From NCBI GenBank assembly GCA_016876015.1, contig VGOD01000011.1:1-56503 (forward strand): a stretch of 56,503 nucleotides of DNA. Direction: 5' to 3'. This document shows positions 33,701-43,033 of the stretch, one piece after another. The stretch comes from Chloroflexota bacterium (GTDB lineage Bacteria; Chloroflexota; Anaerolineae; CG2-30-64-16). The notes under the pieces are model-generated. The model saw only the letters and a list, made by a program, of their open reading frames with translations. It had not been told where the DNA came from and made no database searches. A program made the position numbers and the translations under genes. Position 1 is the first letter of the stretch. Each line of letters begins with the position of its first letter.

Positions 33701-35059
33701 ATGGCAGACGCCGACAGGCGCATCAGCGACGATGGTTTGCCGTCACATCCGGGGGGTTCCGATAGCGCAGATCACCGGCTTTCCACCATGTTCGAGATCG
33801 CCAGCATTCTGGCGACCGAGCATGATCTGGACGCCATGGTATCGAAGCTGCTGGTCAGCCTGGTAGAGACGCTCGAGACGGCCGAGGCGGGCATCTTATT
33901 GCTATACGATCCCGCGGAGGGCTGCCTGAAGCCGAAAGCTGCGCAGGGCTACGATCTGGGCATCTTGCGGAAACTGCGCATTGCCCCCAACGAAAGCAGG
34001 ACAGGCAAGGCGTTCTCCACCGGCAAGACCGAGCTTTACCCCACACCCGAGATCACGGCGGCCGCCATGTCCACCCTGACGCCGGCCAATCGTGCCATTC
34101 TGACCGCGGCTGCGGTCAGAAAAACCATGCCCCAGAGCAGCGTTTGCATCCCGCTCATCAACAGCCAGGTCAAGATCGGCGTGCTGCTCCTTGAGAGCTT
34201 TCGGCAGTCCGGCAGCTTCACATCGGGGGACCTGGCCTTTCTTGAGCCAATCGCCGATCTGCTTGCACTCTCCATCGAAAACACCCGCCTGCGCCAGGAA
34301 CTGGATGCCATCCGCTCTCTCAGCGAGGCCAATCGGCTCAAAGCCGAGGTCATCTCCACCCTGGCGCACGAGATGCGCACGCCGCTAACCTCCATCAAAG
34401 GCTATTCCACCGCACTGCTCATGGATGACGCCAGCTTCAGCGTTGAGACGCAGCGCGAGTTTCTGCAGATCATTGACGAGGAATGCGATGTTCTGCAAGA
34501 CCTGGTTCACGATCTGCTCGAATCCTCGATCATTGACGCGGGGTTCTTGAAGCTGGAGGTGCAGCCTGTTCAGGCATCGCGTCTGGCCAGAGAAGTTCTG
34601 GAAGAGATCGCGCACCTGAGCCGAAAGCATCGCTATCTGGTGGACATCGCGCCGCAGTTCCCGGTCCTGGACGCCGATCCGCGGCGCATCCGCCAGGTGT
34701 TGCGCAACTTGCTGGACAACGCCGTCAAGTATTCACCCAACGGTGGGCTGGTCGTGGTGCGCGGCGAGGTCTTGCCTGACGAGGTTGTCATCAGCGTGGC
34801 GGACCAGGGCGAAGGAATTGCGCCGGAACACCTGAACCGGCTTTTCGAGAAGTTCTTCCGCATTCGTTCCGGCCTGGGGCGGCATGTCGTCGGCACAGGT
34901 TTGGGGCTGCCGATCGCGCGCACGATCGTGGAAGCGCACGGCGGCCGCATCTGGGCCGAAAGCGTCGTAGGTCAGGGCACAACGTTCTACTTCACACTGC
35001 CCCGTTCTGGTTCCAACGACGCGGCAGAGGACGGCTCAACCGGAGGGCAGCATGAGTAG
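33701..35059 (+). CDS. Cytoplasmic GAF-domain sensor histidine kinase
   Basis: A 452-residue histidine kinase without transmembrane helices. A GAF sensor (about 30-190) is followed by a short coiled linker. The HisKA domain has His223 in STLAHEMRTPLTSIKGYS. The HATPase domain has the N box LRNLLDNAVKYSPNGG, G1 VADQGEGIAPEH, F box LFEKFFR and G2 GTGLGLPIART. All catalytic motifs are intact. The sensing domain suggests a soluble ligand, redox state or light rather than an external signal. The stop overlaps the response regulator start by eight bases, so the two form a coupled two-component pair. Confidence 0.93.
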   Translation: MADADRRISDDGLPSHPGGSDSADHRLSTMFEIASILATEHDLDAMVSKLLVSLVETLETAEAGILLLYDPAEGCLKPKAAQGYDLGILRKLRIAPNESRTGKAFSTGKTELYPTPEITAAAMSTLTPANRAILTAAAVRKTMPQSSVCIPLINSQVKIGVLLLESFRQSGSFTSGDLAFLEPIADLLALSIENTRLRQELDAIRSLSEANRLKAEVISTLAHEMRTPLTSIKGYSTALLMDDASFSVETQREFLQIIDEECDVLQDLVHDLLESSIIDAGFLKLEVQPVQASRLAREVLEEIAHLSRKHRYLVDIAPQFPVLDADPRRIRQVLRNLLDNAVKYSPNGGLVVVRGEVLPDEVVISVADQGEGIAPEHLNRLFEKFFRIRSGLGRHVVGTGLGLPIARTIVEAHGGRIWAESVVGQGTTFYFTLPRSGSNDAAEDGSTGGQHE

Positions 35060-35768
35060 CGCAGAGCAGGCTCGCGGTCGGAAGATCCTGGTGGTTGACG
35101 ATGAGCCGCGCGTCGTGCGGCTGGTTTCGGAAGTGCTCAAGGCGGTCGGCTACCAGGTGGTCGCTGCGGCCAGCGGCGCGTCGGTGCTGGAGATGGTCGC
35201 GCTGGAACAGCCCGACCTGATCTTGCTCGACGTCCTGCTTGGCAGCGGACCCAACGGCCACGAGGTTTGCCGGCGCATACGCGAGTTCTCGGACGTCGCG
35301 ATCGTCATGTTGACCGCCAAAGCCACCGAAAGCGATGTGCTGGCGGGATTCGAGGCTGGTGCGGATGATTATCTGACCAAGCCGTTCAGCGCCAAGGAGC
35401 TCGCGGCCCGCGTCGCAGCCGTGCTGCGGCGCAGCCAGCGACCCGAAGAGGCCGTGACCGCGGCGTTCGCCTGCGGCGAGATTCAGATTGACTTCGCACG
35501 TCATAGTGTGAAGGTGCGCGGCCAGCCGGTGGCGTTGACGCGCACCGAATACGCGCTGTTGCACCAACTAGCGATCCACGCCGGTCGCGTGCTCTCTCAT
35601 GCGGACCTGCTGACCCGCGTGTGGGGGCCTGAGTATCGCGACGACCTGGACTACTTGCGCGCCTACATCCGCTACCTCCGACGCAAGCTTGAAGTTGACC
35701 CCGCCAACCCCAAGTACATCCTCACCCAGCCTGGCATCGGCTACTATCTCGTGTGTACCGGCGAGTAG
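35052..35768 (+). CDS. OmpR/PhoB-family response regulator
   Basis: A 238-residue two-component regulator. The receiver (about 10-125) has acidic VVDDEPR, phospho-acceptor Asp60 in LILLDVLLGS, Thr in LTAKA and Lys in DYLTKPFSAKEL. The winged-helix output (about 140-235) has VALTRTEYALLHQLAIHAGRVLSHADLLTRVWGPEY and YIRYLRRKLEVDP with the GIGYYL end. All switch residues are present. It is coupled to the GAF kinase. Its probable target lies immediately downstream, where four 11-base half-sites precede the 35967 gene. Confidence 0.94.
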   Translation: MSSAEQARGRKILVVDDEPRVVRLVSEVLKAVGYQVVAAASGASVLEMVALEQPDLILLDVLLGSGPNGHEVCRRIREFSDVAIVMLTAKATESDVLAGFEAGADDYLTKPFSAKELAARVAAVLRRSQRPEEAVTAAFACGEIQIDFARHSVKVRGQPVALTRTEYALLHQLAIHAGRVLSHADLLTRVWGPEYRDDLDYLRAYIRYLRRKLEVDPANPKYILTQPGIGYYLVCTGE

Positions 35769-35793
35769 GGGCGCGGCCTTGCGCCTGCCCTGA

Positions 35794-35840
35794 GGGACGA
35801 CCGCGCGCGCCGGCTGTTCCGGGCATCGTCCCTGCTTTTT
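35794..35840 (+). terminator. Probable intrinsic terminator after the response regulator
   Basis: GGGACGA near 35794 pairs with TCGTCCC (35826-35832), followed by TGC and TTTTT (35836-35840). The intervening bases are GC-rich and can extend the structure. The T-run also forms part of the first predicted PhoB-like half-site, so termination and activator binding overlap. Confidence 0.55.
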
Positions 35841-35903
35841 CATGCGCTTTTCATCAGGTGGCCGGCCTTTTTTATGCGATTCTCATGCCTTCTGCGCTAT
35901 CCT
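35836..35903 (+). promoter_or_regulatory. Predicted PhoB-like operator (four half-sites) with -10
   Basis: Four related 11-base units: TTTTTCATGCG (35836), CTTTTCATCAG (35847), TTTTTTATGCG (35868) and ATTCTCATGCC (35879). Their CAT/TAT cores are spaced 11, 21 and 11 bases, that is, on one face of the helix, as in PHO boxes bound by PhoB-type dimers. TATCCT (35898-35903) follows the last unit at a distance that replaces the -35. The gene at 35967 and the second glutamate dehydrogenase lie downstream. Confidence 0.6.
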
Positions 35904-35966
35904 GACGGCGTGTTCCGATGCGGACACCCTGAGCGATAAATTCGCGACCCGAAGGGAGAATCACAT

Positions 35967-36503
35967 ATGTCTGACACTGCATTGCGCACCTCTGTGACCA
36001 CGCTGCCTGCCGAGTTCGTGCTGCCGGATGCGGCCACCACGGCCGAGACCATTCTGGCTGAGGCGCTGACCTATTGCGCGCAACGGCTGGGAGTAGCCGG
36101 GCCGGAAGCCGCGCTGGCCCTGGTGCGGCAGGGCGCGGGCAAGGCTTGCAGCCACTACGAGTTCGGCCTGGTCAGGTCGCTAAGCGAGCATCTGGCCGCG
36201 CTGGACGATGAAGTCCGCGCCGTCTACCAGTTCGACGACGACGCCACACCCGAAGATACCATCTTCGGCGCAGCCGCGGGGGCGGCCATCCATCTGATCG
36301 TGTGGGCGCGCAGGAAAACCAACGCGCTGGACGCGCTGGTGGATGCGCTCGATCGCAGTCTGGCCCGGCGGACGGTTGGCCCGCAGCAGCCGCGGCTGCT
36401 CGATGTGCAGGTGGTGGACGACGCGGAAGTCAGTGCGCGCGTCGGCTATGCTGCGCTGCTCACCTCGCTCCATCATCCGGCGCTGCCCATCTGGCGCCGG
36501 TAG
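35967..36503 (+). CDS. Conserved hypothetical protein in the second GDH operon
   Basis: A 178-residue soluble protein that I do not recognise. It has no signal peptide or membrane helix. It is acidic overall and largely helical, with ALTYCAQRLGVAGPEAALALVRQGAGKACSHYEFGL in the N-terminal half and an Ala/Gly-rich AAAGAAIHLIVWARR in the middle. The ATG has AAGGGAG upstream. It lies 17 bases before the second glutamate dehydrogenase and behind the predicted PhoB-type operator. It may be an accessory or regulatory partner of that enzyme; this is inference from gene order only. Confidence 0.65.
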   Translation: MSDTALRTSVTTLPAEFVLPDAATTAETILAEALTYCAQRLGVAGPEAALALVRQGAGKACSHYEFGLVRSLSEHLAALDDEVRAVYQFDDDATPEDTIFGAAAGAAIHLIVWARRKTNALDALVDALDRSLARRTVGPQQPRLLDVQVVDDAEVSARVGYAALLTSLHHPALPIWRR

Positions 36504-36520
36504 ATATCAAGGAGGAGATC

Positions 36521-37840
<1,320 letters not shown>

Positions 37841-37844
37841 CTGG

Positions 37845-37973
37845 CCGCTTGTGGATGGCTTCATTCGCTCGCACTTCGTGGTTGACGCCGAAGGCAAGAT
37901 CGCGGACGTGCACGGAACCGGCGCGAGCAGCGGTGTGGCGCAAGATGCCATCTTGCGCCACGTTTTCATCTGA
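37845..37973 (+). pseudogene. Possible peroxiredoxin C-terminal remnant
   Basis: Between the second GDH and the repeat at 37935, one frame encodes PLVDGFIRSHFVVDAEGKIA then DVHGTG. This resembles the C-terminal strand pair of Bcp-type peroxiredoxins (RSHFVVDxxGKI). There is no start codon, and the frame runs into the palindrome and stops at 37971. The similarity is short and judged by eye, so this is a tentative gene fragment cut by a repeat element. Confidence 0.3.
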
Positions 37974-38005
37974 CCGTAGCGCCGGCCGCGGCATGAACAA
38001 CTGTC
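37935..38005. repeat. Dispersed 13-1-13 palindrome with GC tail
   Basis: Arm GTGGCGCAAGATG, central C and exact complement (37935-37961). It equals the palindrome at 2846 except for two positions, and both differences are compensated on the other arm. Downstream CGTTTTCATC and GGCGCCGGCCGCGGCATGA (from about 37978) are shared with the repeat at 46050-46150. Confidence 0.8.
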
Positions 38006-38034
38006 TTGAAATCGACCGCCTGGCGCCAGGCTTT

Positions 38035-39435
38035 TCAGTAGGCGCCTTTGCCCCGCAACACTACCCCGATCGTGCGCCAGAGGATGCGCAAATCCAACAG
38101 CGGCGAGTAATTCTGGATGTAGTACAGGTCGTCGTCGGTGTGCAGGTGCATGGGCCGATCGCTGCGGCCATTGACCTGCCACCAGCCGGTCATGCCGGGC
38201 GGCACTGCGAAACGTCTGCGCTGCCACGCCTCGTAGCGTTCCACCAGCCAGGGCAGCTCGGGCCGCGGCCCCACCAGGCTCATGTCGCCCCGCAGCACGT
38301 TGACCAGTTGCGGCAGCTCGTCCAGACTGGTGCGCCGGAGAAAACGACCCGCTCGCGTGACGCGCGGGTCATCGGGGCGTTTTTCGGGAGGCTGGAGGCC
38401 CTCTTGCCGCGGCCCCGCAGCTTGACGAGCATCGGCGTCGGCCCTCATCGAGCGGAACTTGTAGATCGTGAACAGCTTGCCGTTCTCGCCCACACGTTGC
38501 TGCCGGAAGAGCGCAGGGCCGGCCGAGTCCAGCCGGATGATGAGCGCAATGACCAGCATGATCGGCGCGGCCAGGATCAGGGCAATGCCCGCGCAGACCA
38601 GATCTAGCACCCGCTTGACCAGCCGGTTGGCGGGGTCAATCGCACCGTCGCGCAGCCCGATCACCGGAATCCCGTCGAAGTCCTCGATGGTGGCGCGGAA
38701 GAGGGCCAGGTCGAACAGGTCGGGCACCACGCGCACACGCACCGGCATGTTGCGCAGCGCGATGACCAGCGCCTCCAGTGAGCGGTGCGCGCGCAACGGC
38801 AACGCGAAGATCACCTCCTCCACCCGGTGGTGAGCGATCAGCCTGGTCGCCCGGTCAGTGGGACCCAGCACGGCCGCGCCGGCGAAGGTCTCGCCCAGTT
38901 TGGCCGGGTCGTCATCCAGGTAGCCTACCAGGGTCCATTCCCCGCCCGCGGTCACGCGCTGCGCCAACTCTTGCCCCACCTTGCCGGCGCCGATGATGAG
39001 CACGCGCGTGCCGCGGCCTTCGGCATGGCGCAACTGCTGCCAGAAGCCGATCGCCATCCGCAAGCCGACCAGGAAGATCATCTGCAAGAACAGAGAATAC
39101 AGGAAGAGCAGCCGGGGGACATCGCGAAAGGTGATGTACAACAGCCCGGCGAACGCCAGGTTGCTCAACAGCACCGCCCGGCCGATGGTCCAGGCCTCGC
39201 CCAGCACGGGGGCGCGGCGTCGAGGCGTATAGACGGAGAACCAGGCGGACACCGATAGCCAGACCAGGGCGGCCATCACGTAGACCAACCAGGGTAAGTC
39301 CACGTAGAAAGGGGTCAGCCGCACGCCATAGGGCAGGTGCAGCCGGCCCAGGGCGGCCAGATAGAGGGCGACTAGAGTGAGCGACAGATCGGCCAGCAGC
39401 AGGCCGGCCGCGACGTTCGGGTCTTGTTTACGCAT
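38035..39435 (-). CDS. Undecaprenyl-phosphate sugar phosphotransferase (WcaJ/WbaP-like)
   Basis: A 466-residue polyisoprenyl-phosphate hexose-1-phosphate transferase that starts exopolysaccharide repeat synthesis at the inner membrane. Four N-terminal hydrophobic helices (about 8-135) lead to a CoA-binding-like Rossmann region ([18 protein letters not shown]). A re-entrant helix (about 270-300) precedes the catalytic bacterial sugar transferase domain with [42 protein letters not shown] and WWQVNGRSD. The set is complete. I use the ATG at 39435, at the first hydrophobic helix, preceded by GAGGTG. It heads the glycan gene block read on this strand. Confidence 0.92.
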   Translation of the reverse strand: MRKQDPNVAAGLLLADLSLTLVALYLAALGRLHLPYGVRLTPFYVDLPWLVYVMAALVWLSVSAWFSVYTPRRRAPVLGEAWTIGRAVLLSNLAFAGLLYITFRDVPRLLFLYSLFLQMIFLVGLRMAIGFWQQLRHAEGRGTRVLIIGAGKVGQELAQRVTAGGEWTLVGYLDDDPAKLGETFAGAAVLGPTDRATRLIAHHRVEEVIFALPLRAHRSLEALVIALRNMPVRVRVVPDLFDLALFRATIEDFDGIPVIGLRDGAIDPANRLVKRVLDLVCAGIALILAAPIMLVIALIIRLDSAGPALFRQQRVGENGKLFTIYKFRSMRADADARQAAGPRQEGLQPPEKRPDDPRVTRAGRFLRRTSLDELPQLVNVLRGDMSLVGPRPELPWLVERYEAWQRRRFAVPPGMTGWWQVNGRSDRPMHLHTDDDLYYIQNYSPLLDLRILWRTIGVVLRGKGAY

Positions 39436-39542
39436 GAGCACCTCGCATAGGCAGCCTCGTCCGTTCACCAGCCTGGCCAGGTCAGGAGACTGGCCAGAAC
39501 GGAGAGGAAGAGACGCCGCTTCGTTGCGGCCCAAGCGTGCTC

Positions 39543-39571
39543 AGTATAGCATGGAGTTACCTCCGCACCAA
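39543..39571 (-). promoter_or_regulatory. Predicted promoter of the sugar phosphotransferase gene
   Basis: On the minus strand TTGGTG (39571-39566), 17 bases, then extended -10 TGCTATACT (ending at 39543). It is 108 bases before the ATG at 39435 and starts inside the end of the upstream glycosyltransferase gene. Confidence 0.5.
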
Positions 39572-40657
39572 GCTTCTGAACAACGCCTCGTAACTATCGG
39601 TAACGGCCTCCCAACTGTAGATCGCCGCGGCCCGCGCGGCAGCCCGCCGCCGATAGTCGTCAACCAGCGCGGGATTAGCCAGCAGCCGCGCCAGCACCGG
39701 CCGCAGCGCGTCGCCCCCGCGGGCGCCGTCGTAGCTGAAACCCGCATCCCCGATCGTCTCCAGGTTTTCGGCCGTGTCGTGCGTCACCACGCAGGCGCCG
39801 AAGGCCATCGCCTCCACGAGCGCCGGATGCGTGCCGCCCACCCCCGATGTCTCCACGAAGATCGCCGCGTGCGAGCCCAGCTCGTGATACGCCTGTCCGA
39901 ACTGATAGCCGGTGAAGATCACGCGCGGGTCATCGGTCATCTTCAGGCCGCGGATGTACTCCTCGGCATAGGGCGCATCGCCCACGATGACGCACTTCAG
40001 GTCGGTCTCCAGCTCACGAAACGCCTCGACGAGATGGTGTGCGCAGTTCTCCGGCACCAGCCGGCCCACGAACAGCACGTAGCCGCGCGGGGCCAACCCG
40101 AACTGCGTCAGCGTCGCGCCTGGCGGCACGACCGGCACGTCGGAGCCATAGGGGATGTAGGGCGGCTCGCTGCCGTAGGCGTCGCGATAGTAGGCCTGCA
40201 CGACCCGCGAATCGGTCAGATAGACCGTGGGCAGGATCGTGGCCAGCCGCTCCGCAAAGCGGATGTAGGCCTTCGCTGGCCCCGGCCACTTGGCGCGCTT
40301 CCAGTCGAGGCCGTCCACGTTGAGCACCGTCGCCTGGCTCGCCAGGCGCGGAATCCATGTCACCGGGCTGTTGCCCGCGATCGCGTACAAGCAGATGTCA
40401 TACCCCTGCGTCAGCGCGTGCAGCGAGGAGAGCAGGCTGTGGACGATCGTGTCCAGGTATTTGTTGGCGATGGTCGGCAGCTTTACCAGGCGCATCCCGC
40501 GATAGGTGGGCTGAGCGTAGGTGATGTGGTGCGTCCGGCAATAGACCGTGACCTGGTGTCCGCGCGCGACCAGGCGCGCGCCCAACTGCTCATAATAGGT
40601 CTCGAACCCGCTATAGCTGGCCGGCACTCCGCGCGTGCCGAGCATGGCGATCTTCAT
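39557..40657 (-). CDS. Glycosyltransferase, DUF1972/GT4 rhamnosyltransferase-like
   Basis: A 366-residue retaining glycosyltransferase (GT-B fold). It begins MKIAMLGTRGVPASYSGFETYYEQLG, the DUF1972 signature. The C-terminal donor domain has YVLFVGRLVPENCAHHLVEAF, VIFTGY and the E-x7-E-like block GGTHPALVEAMAFGACVVTHD. Relatives add rhamnose or other 6-deoxy sugars in exopolysaccharide synthesis. The ATG at 40657 follows GGATCTCC-type bases. It lies between a GT39 protein and the initiating sugar transferase, consistent with one capsule or EPS pathway. Confidence 0.9.
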   Translation of the reverse strand: MKIAMLGTRGVPASYSGFETYYEQLGARLVARGHQVTVYCRTHHITYAQPTYRGMRLVKLPTIANKYLDTIVHSLLSSLHALTQGYDICLYAIAGNSPVTWIPRLASQATVLNVDGLDWKRAKWPGPAKAYIRFAERLATILPTVYLTDSRVVQAYYRDAYGSEPPYIPYGSDVPVVPPGATLTQFGLAPRGYVLFVGRLVPENCAHHLVEAFRELETDLKCVIVGDAPYAEEYIRGLKMTDDPRVIFTGYQFGQAYHELGSHAAIFVETSGVGGTHPALVEAMAFGACVVTHDTAENLETIGDAGFSYDGARGGDALRPVLARLLANPALVDDYRRRAAARAAAIYSWEAVTDSYEALFRSLVRR

Positions 40658-40714
40658 GGAGATCCTTTCGCATCTCGCGCCATCATGTGCACGTTGACTC
40701 CTGCCAAACCGGTC

Positions 40715-43009
40715 TCACGGACAGCTCGCCAGTATCCCGGCGATTGTTTCCTGCTGAGAAGGCGGAAGGGGCTGATACCTCTGAGCGATACGTCGAAGCT
40801 GTGTGCAATCCCCCATCTGAATGACCGCTTCCACGGCCAGTTGGGCCGCCTGACTACGCAAGGCTGCATCCACCGGCAGTCGGGCGGCCTGCTCCGCGGC
40901 AGCTATCGCCTCAGGCAGCCGAGAACTGCGATAATAGGCGACGCCCGAATAGTAGTGCGCCCAATAGTGATCTGGGCTCTTGCCGATGACGAAGGCAAAC
41001 TCCCGAATGGCCTCGTCCAGTCTGCCGGCATCGAGGAGGACGGCGCCACAGTTGGCATGGGCCTCCCCGTGATCGGGTTGCAGCAGCAGGGCCTGTTCCA
41101 GCAGCTCGATAGCGCGTTGGGGATTGGCCTGGAACCGCTCGAAGATGCCCCACTCCAGCAAGATGTCGAAGCGCGGCCCGGGATCGTCTGCGGCCGCCAA
41201 TGCCTGGGCATAGAGCGAACGAGCCGCTTGCACTTCGCTGCCCCGTGCAGCTTCACGTGCGGCGCCCAGCACATGGGAGCGTTCGCGATTGGCCAGAACG
41301 CCGAGCCTGGAATCACCCCTGGGGATAAGAACCTGCGCGGCATCAGCGTGACTCGCAGCCCGACCAGGTTCACCGATGTTGGTGTAGAGCCGCATCAAGG
41401 CCAGGTGCAAATCCGCATGGGTCTCGGCAAGCGGCTGGAGCTCTAGCATGGCCTCCAGTATCGCGGCGGCATCCTGCCAAACCTGGCCTGATGGCCGTTG
41501 CAGCCGAAAGAGCACAAGGTTGTTGAAGTCCACAAACGCCAGCCTGGCTGATAGCGATGCCCGGTCCTTGAGCTGGCCCTGATACCAGATCACCCCCCAG
41601 GCTGCGCCGGCCGTTCTCTGGTCGCCGGGGAGGTGATCGGCCAGCTCCAGCTCCGCTTTGATCACCGCTGTCGGGCTGCGCAGGTAGTAGCCTAACCCCT
41701 GCACGACGCGCAGCGCGTCTCCACCTCCCCTGTCACCGAAGATGCCGTCGCCGATGATCACATCCTGGGGAAGCACGTGAGCCGCAAGGTAGCTGGCGGC
41801 GCCTCGCCAGTCCTCCTTTTGGAAGCGGTAGTAGGCTGGACTGAGCGATACCATCAATACCGCTGCACCGAGGAGCGCCAGCCCTGCCGCGGCAGAACGC
41901 GAGACTCTCTTGCCAACGGCCGCCACGACGTCGTACACCGACGAAGAGCCCTGGGCAGCCATCAGCAGCACTGGCGCCACGATCGGGAAGAGGTACTTGA
42001 CATCGAAGTAAGGCGCGGATGATGCGACTGTTAACGCAAGGGCAGGAACAAGCAGGTTCAGGATCAGATAGGTCGTTGCATCGAAGCGGCGCCGGAACAA
42101 ACCCACGCCGACCCCAGCTATCGCCGCTGCAAGCAGGGCCAGGGCAAAGGCATGCTGCTGCTCAGCAATGCCCCGCCAGAAAGAGACCAGAATGGTCAGA
42201 TCATGAGGTTTCGGAGCTGTTCCAGGCAGGCGCGCCAGGCCCGCCAGTAGCTGGGTGTGGAGGAGCAGGCTCCGATACCAGGGCAGATAGGCCACGGCGC
42301 ACAAGAGAAACGAAGCTGCGAAAGGCAGGGCCAACCGTCTCAAGGGGGCCGGCCGGTCAGACCCATCCCGCCGAAGCAAGATAGCCAGACAAGTGAGCAA
42401 CACGAAGCCTGCCTGGGCCGCCAGCCAGAGGAAGGCGAAGTAGTGGGTGTATAGGCCCGCGATCATCGCCAGGACATACCATAGCCATGACCATCTGCCA
42501 TCCGTGGACAGACTGCGATACAGCCAATAGAGCGCGATGATCTGCAACAGGATCGCCGTCGTATAGGAGCGCGCTTCCTGTGAGAAGCGCAGGTGAAAAG
42601 GCATGGTCGCAAGCAGGAGGCTGGCCATCAGGCCGGCGACTGTGCTCATCTGCAAGCGCCGCGCGAGGACGAATACGGCCGGGACGCTCAAGATGCCTGC
42701 AAGAGCTGCTGGCAGGCGCGCCGCAAAATCGGAATCTCCCCAAACCCTGCTGACAGAAGTCAACGCGTAGAATAGGGGCGGATGATTGTCGTAGCGATGT
42801 ATGATTTCCAGCATGACGTGTGGGCGCATCCTGATCAGGATTTCAGTGACGACCTCGTCAGCCCAAAGGCTGTTGCTATCCAGGTGATAGAGACGCAACA
42901 CCAGGCCCAGCCATATCACCGCGATCAGAATAGCCCGCGTCCCCAAGCAACCGAGCGGGACGCTCCGCGGTCTGTCGGCTGGTTGGGTTGGCGCACTGAC
43001 TCGCGTCAT
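40715..43009 (-). CDS. GT39 (ArnT/PMT-like) membrane glycosyltransferase with TPR tail
   Basis: A 764-residue protein. About 11 hydrophobic helices (about 25-450) with LWADEV in the first outer loop (Asp/Glu catalytic pair), DNHPPLFYAL and RFSQEARSYT identify the GT39/GT83 family, which uses polyprenyl-phosphate sugars at the outer face. The C-terminal 240 residues contain tetratricopeptide repeats (for example AIELLEQALLLQPDHGEAHANCGAVLLDAGRLDEAI). Its substrate is unknown. A paralogue with the same architecture lies 24 bases upstream in the same direction. This copy looks somewhat less GC-rich than the upstream one. Confidence 0.87.
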   Translation of the reverse strand: MTRVSAPTQPADRPRSVPLGCLGTRAILIAVIWLGLVLRLYHLDSNSLWADEVVTEILIRMRPHVMLEIIHRYDNHPPLFYALTSVSRVWGDSDFAARLPAALAGILSVPAVFVLARRLQMSTVAGLMASLLLATMPFHLRFSQEARSYTTAILLQIIALYWLYRSLSTDGRWSWLWYVLAMIAGLYTHYFAFLWLAAQAGFVLLTCLAILLRRDGSDRPAPLRRLALPFAASFLLCAVAYLPWYRSLLLHTQLLAGLARLPGTAPKPHDLTILVSFWRGIAEQQHAFALALLAAAIAGVGVGLFRRRFDATTYLILNLLVPALALTVASSAPYFDVKYLFPIVAPVLLMAAQGSSSVYDVVAAVGKRVSRSAAAGLALLGAAVLMVSLSPAYYRFQKEDWRGAASYLAAHVLPQDVIIGDGIFGDRGGGDALRVVQGLGYYLRSPTAVIKAELELADHLPGDQRTAGAAWGVIWYQGQLKDRASLSARLAFVDFNNLVLFRLQRPSGQVWQDAAAILEAMLELQPLAETHADLHLALMRLYTNIGEPGRAASHADAAQVLIPRGDSRLGVLANRERSHVLGAAREAARGSEVQAARSLYAQALAAADDPGPRFDILLEWGIFERFQANPQRAIELLEQALLLQPDHGEAHANCGAVLLDAGRLDEAIREFAFVIGKSPDHYWAHYYSGVAYYRSSRLPEAIAAAEQAARLPVDAALRSQAAQLAVEAVIQMGDCTQLRRIAQRYQPLPPSQQETIAGILASCP

Positions 43010-43033
43010 CTGGATACCTCAATGGCGAGAAGT

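Noticed and set aside
39377..41446. 689-codon plus-strand frame across two glycosyltransferase genes
   Set aside because: It spans two well-supported minus-strand genes and has shadow-like composition.
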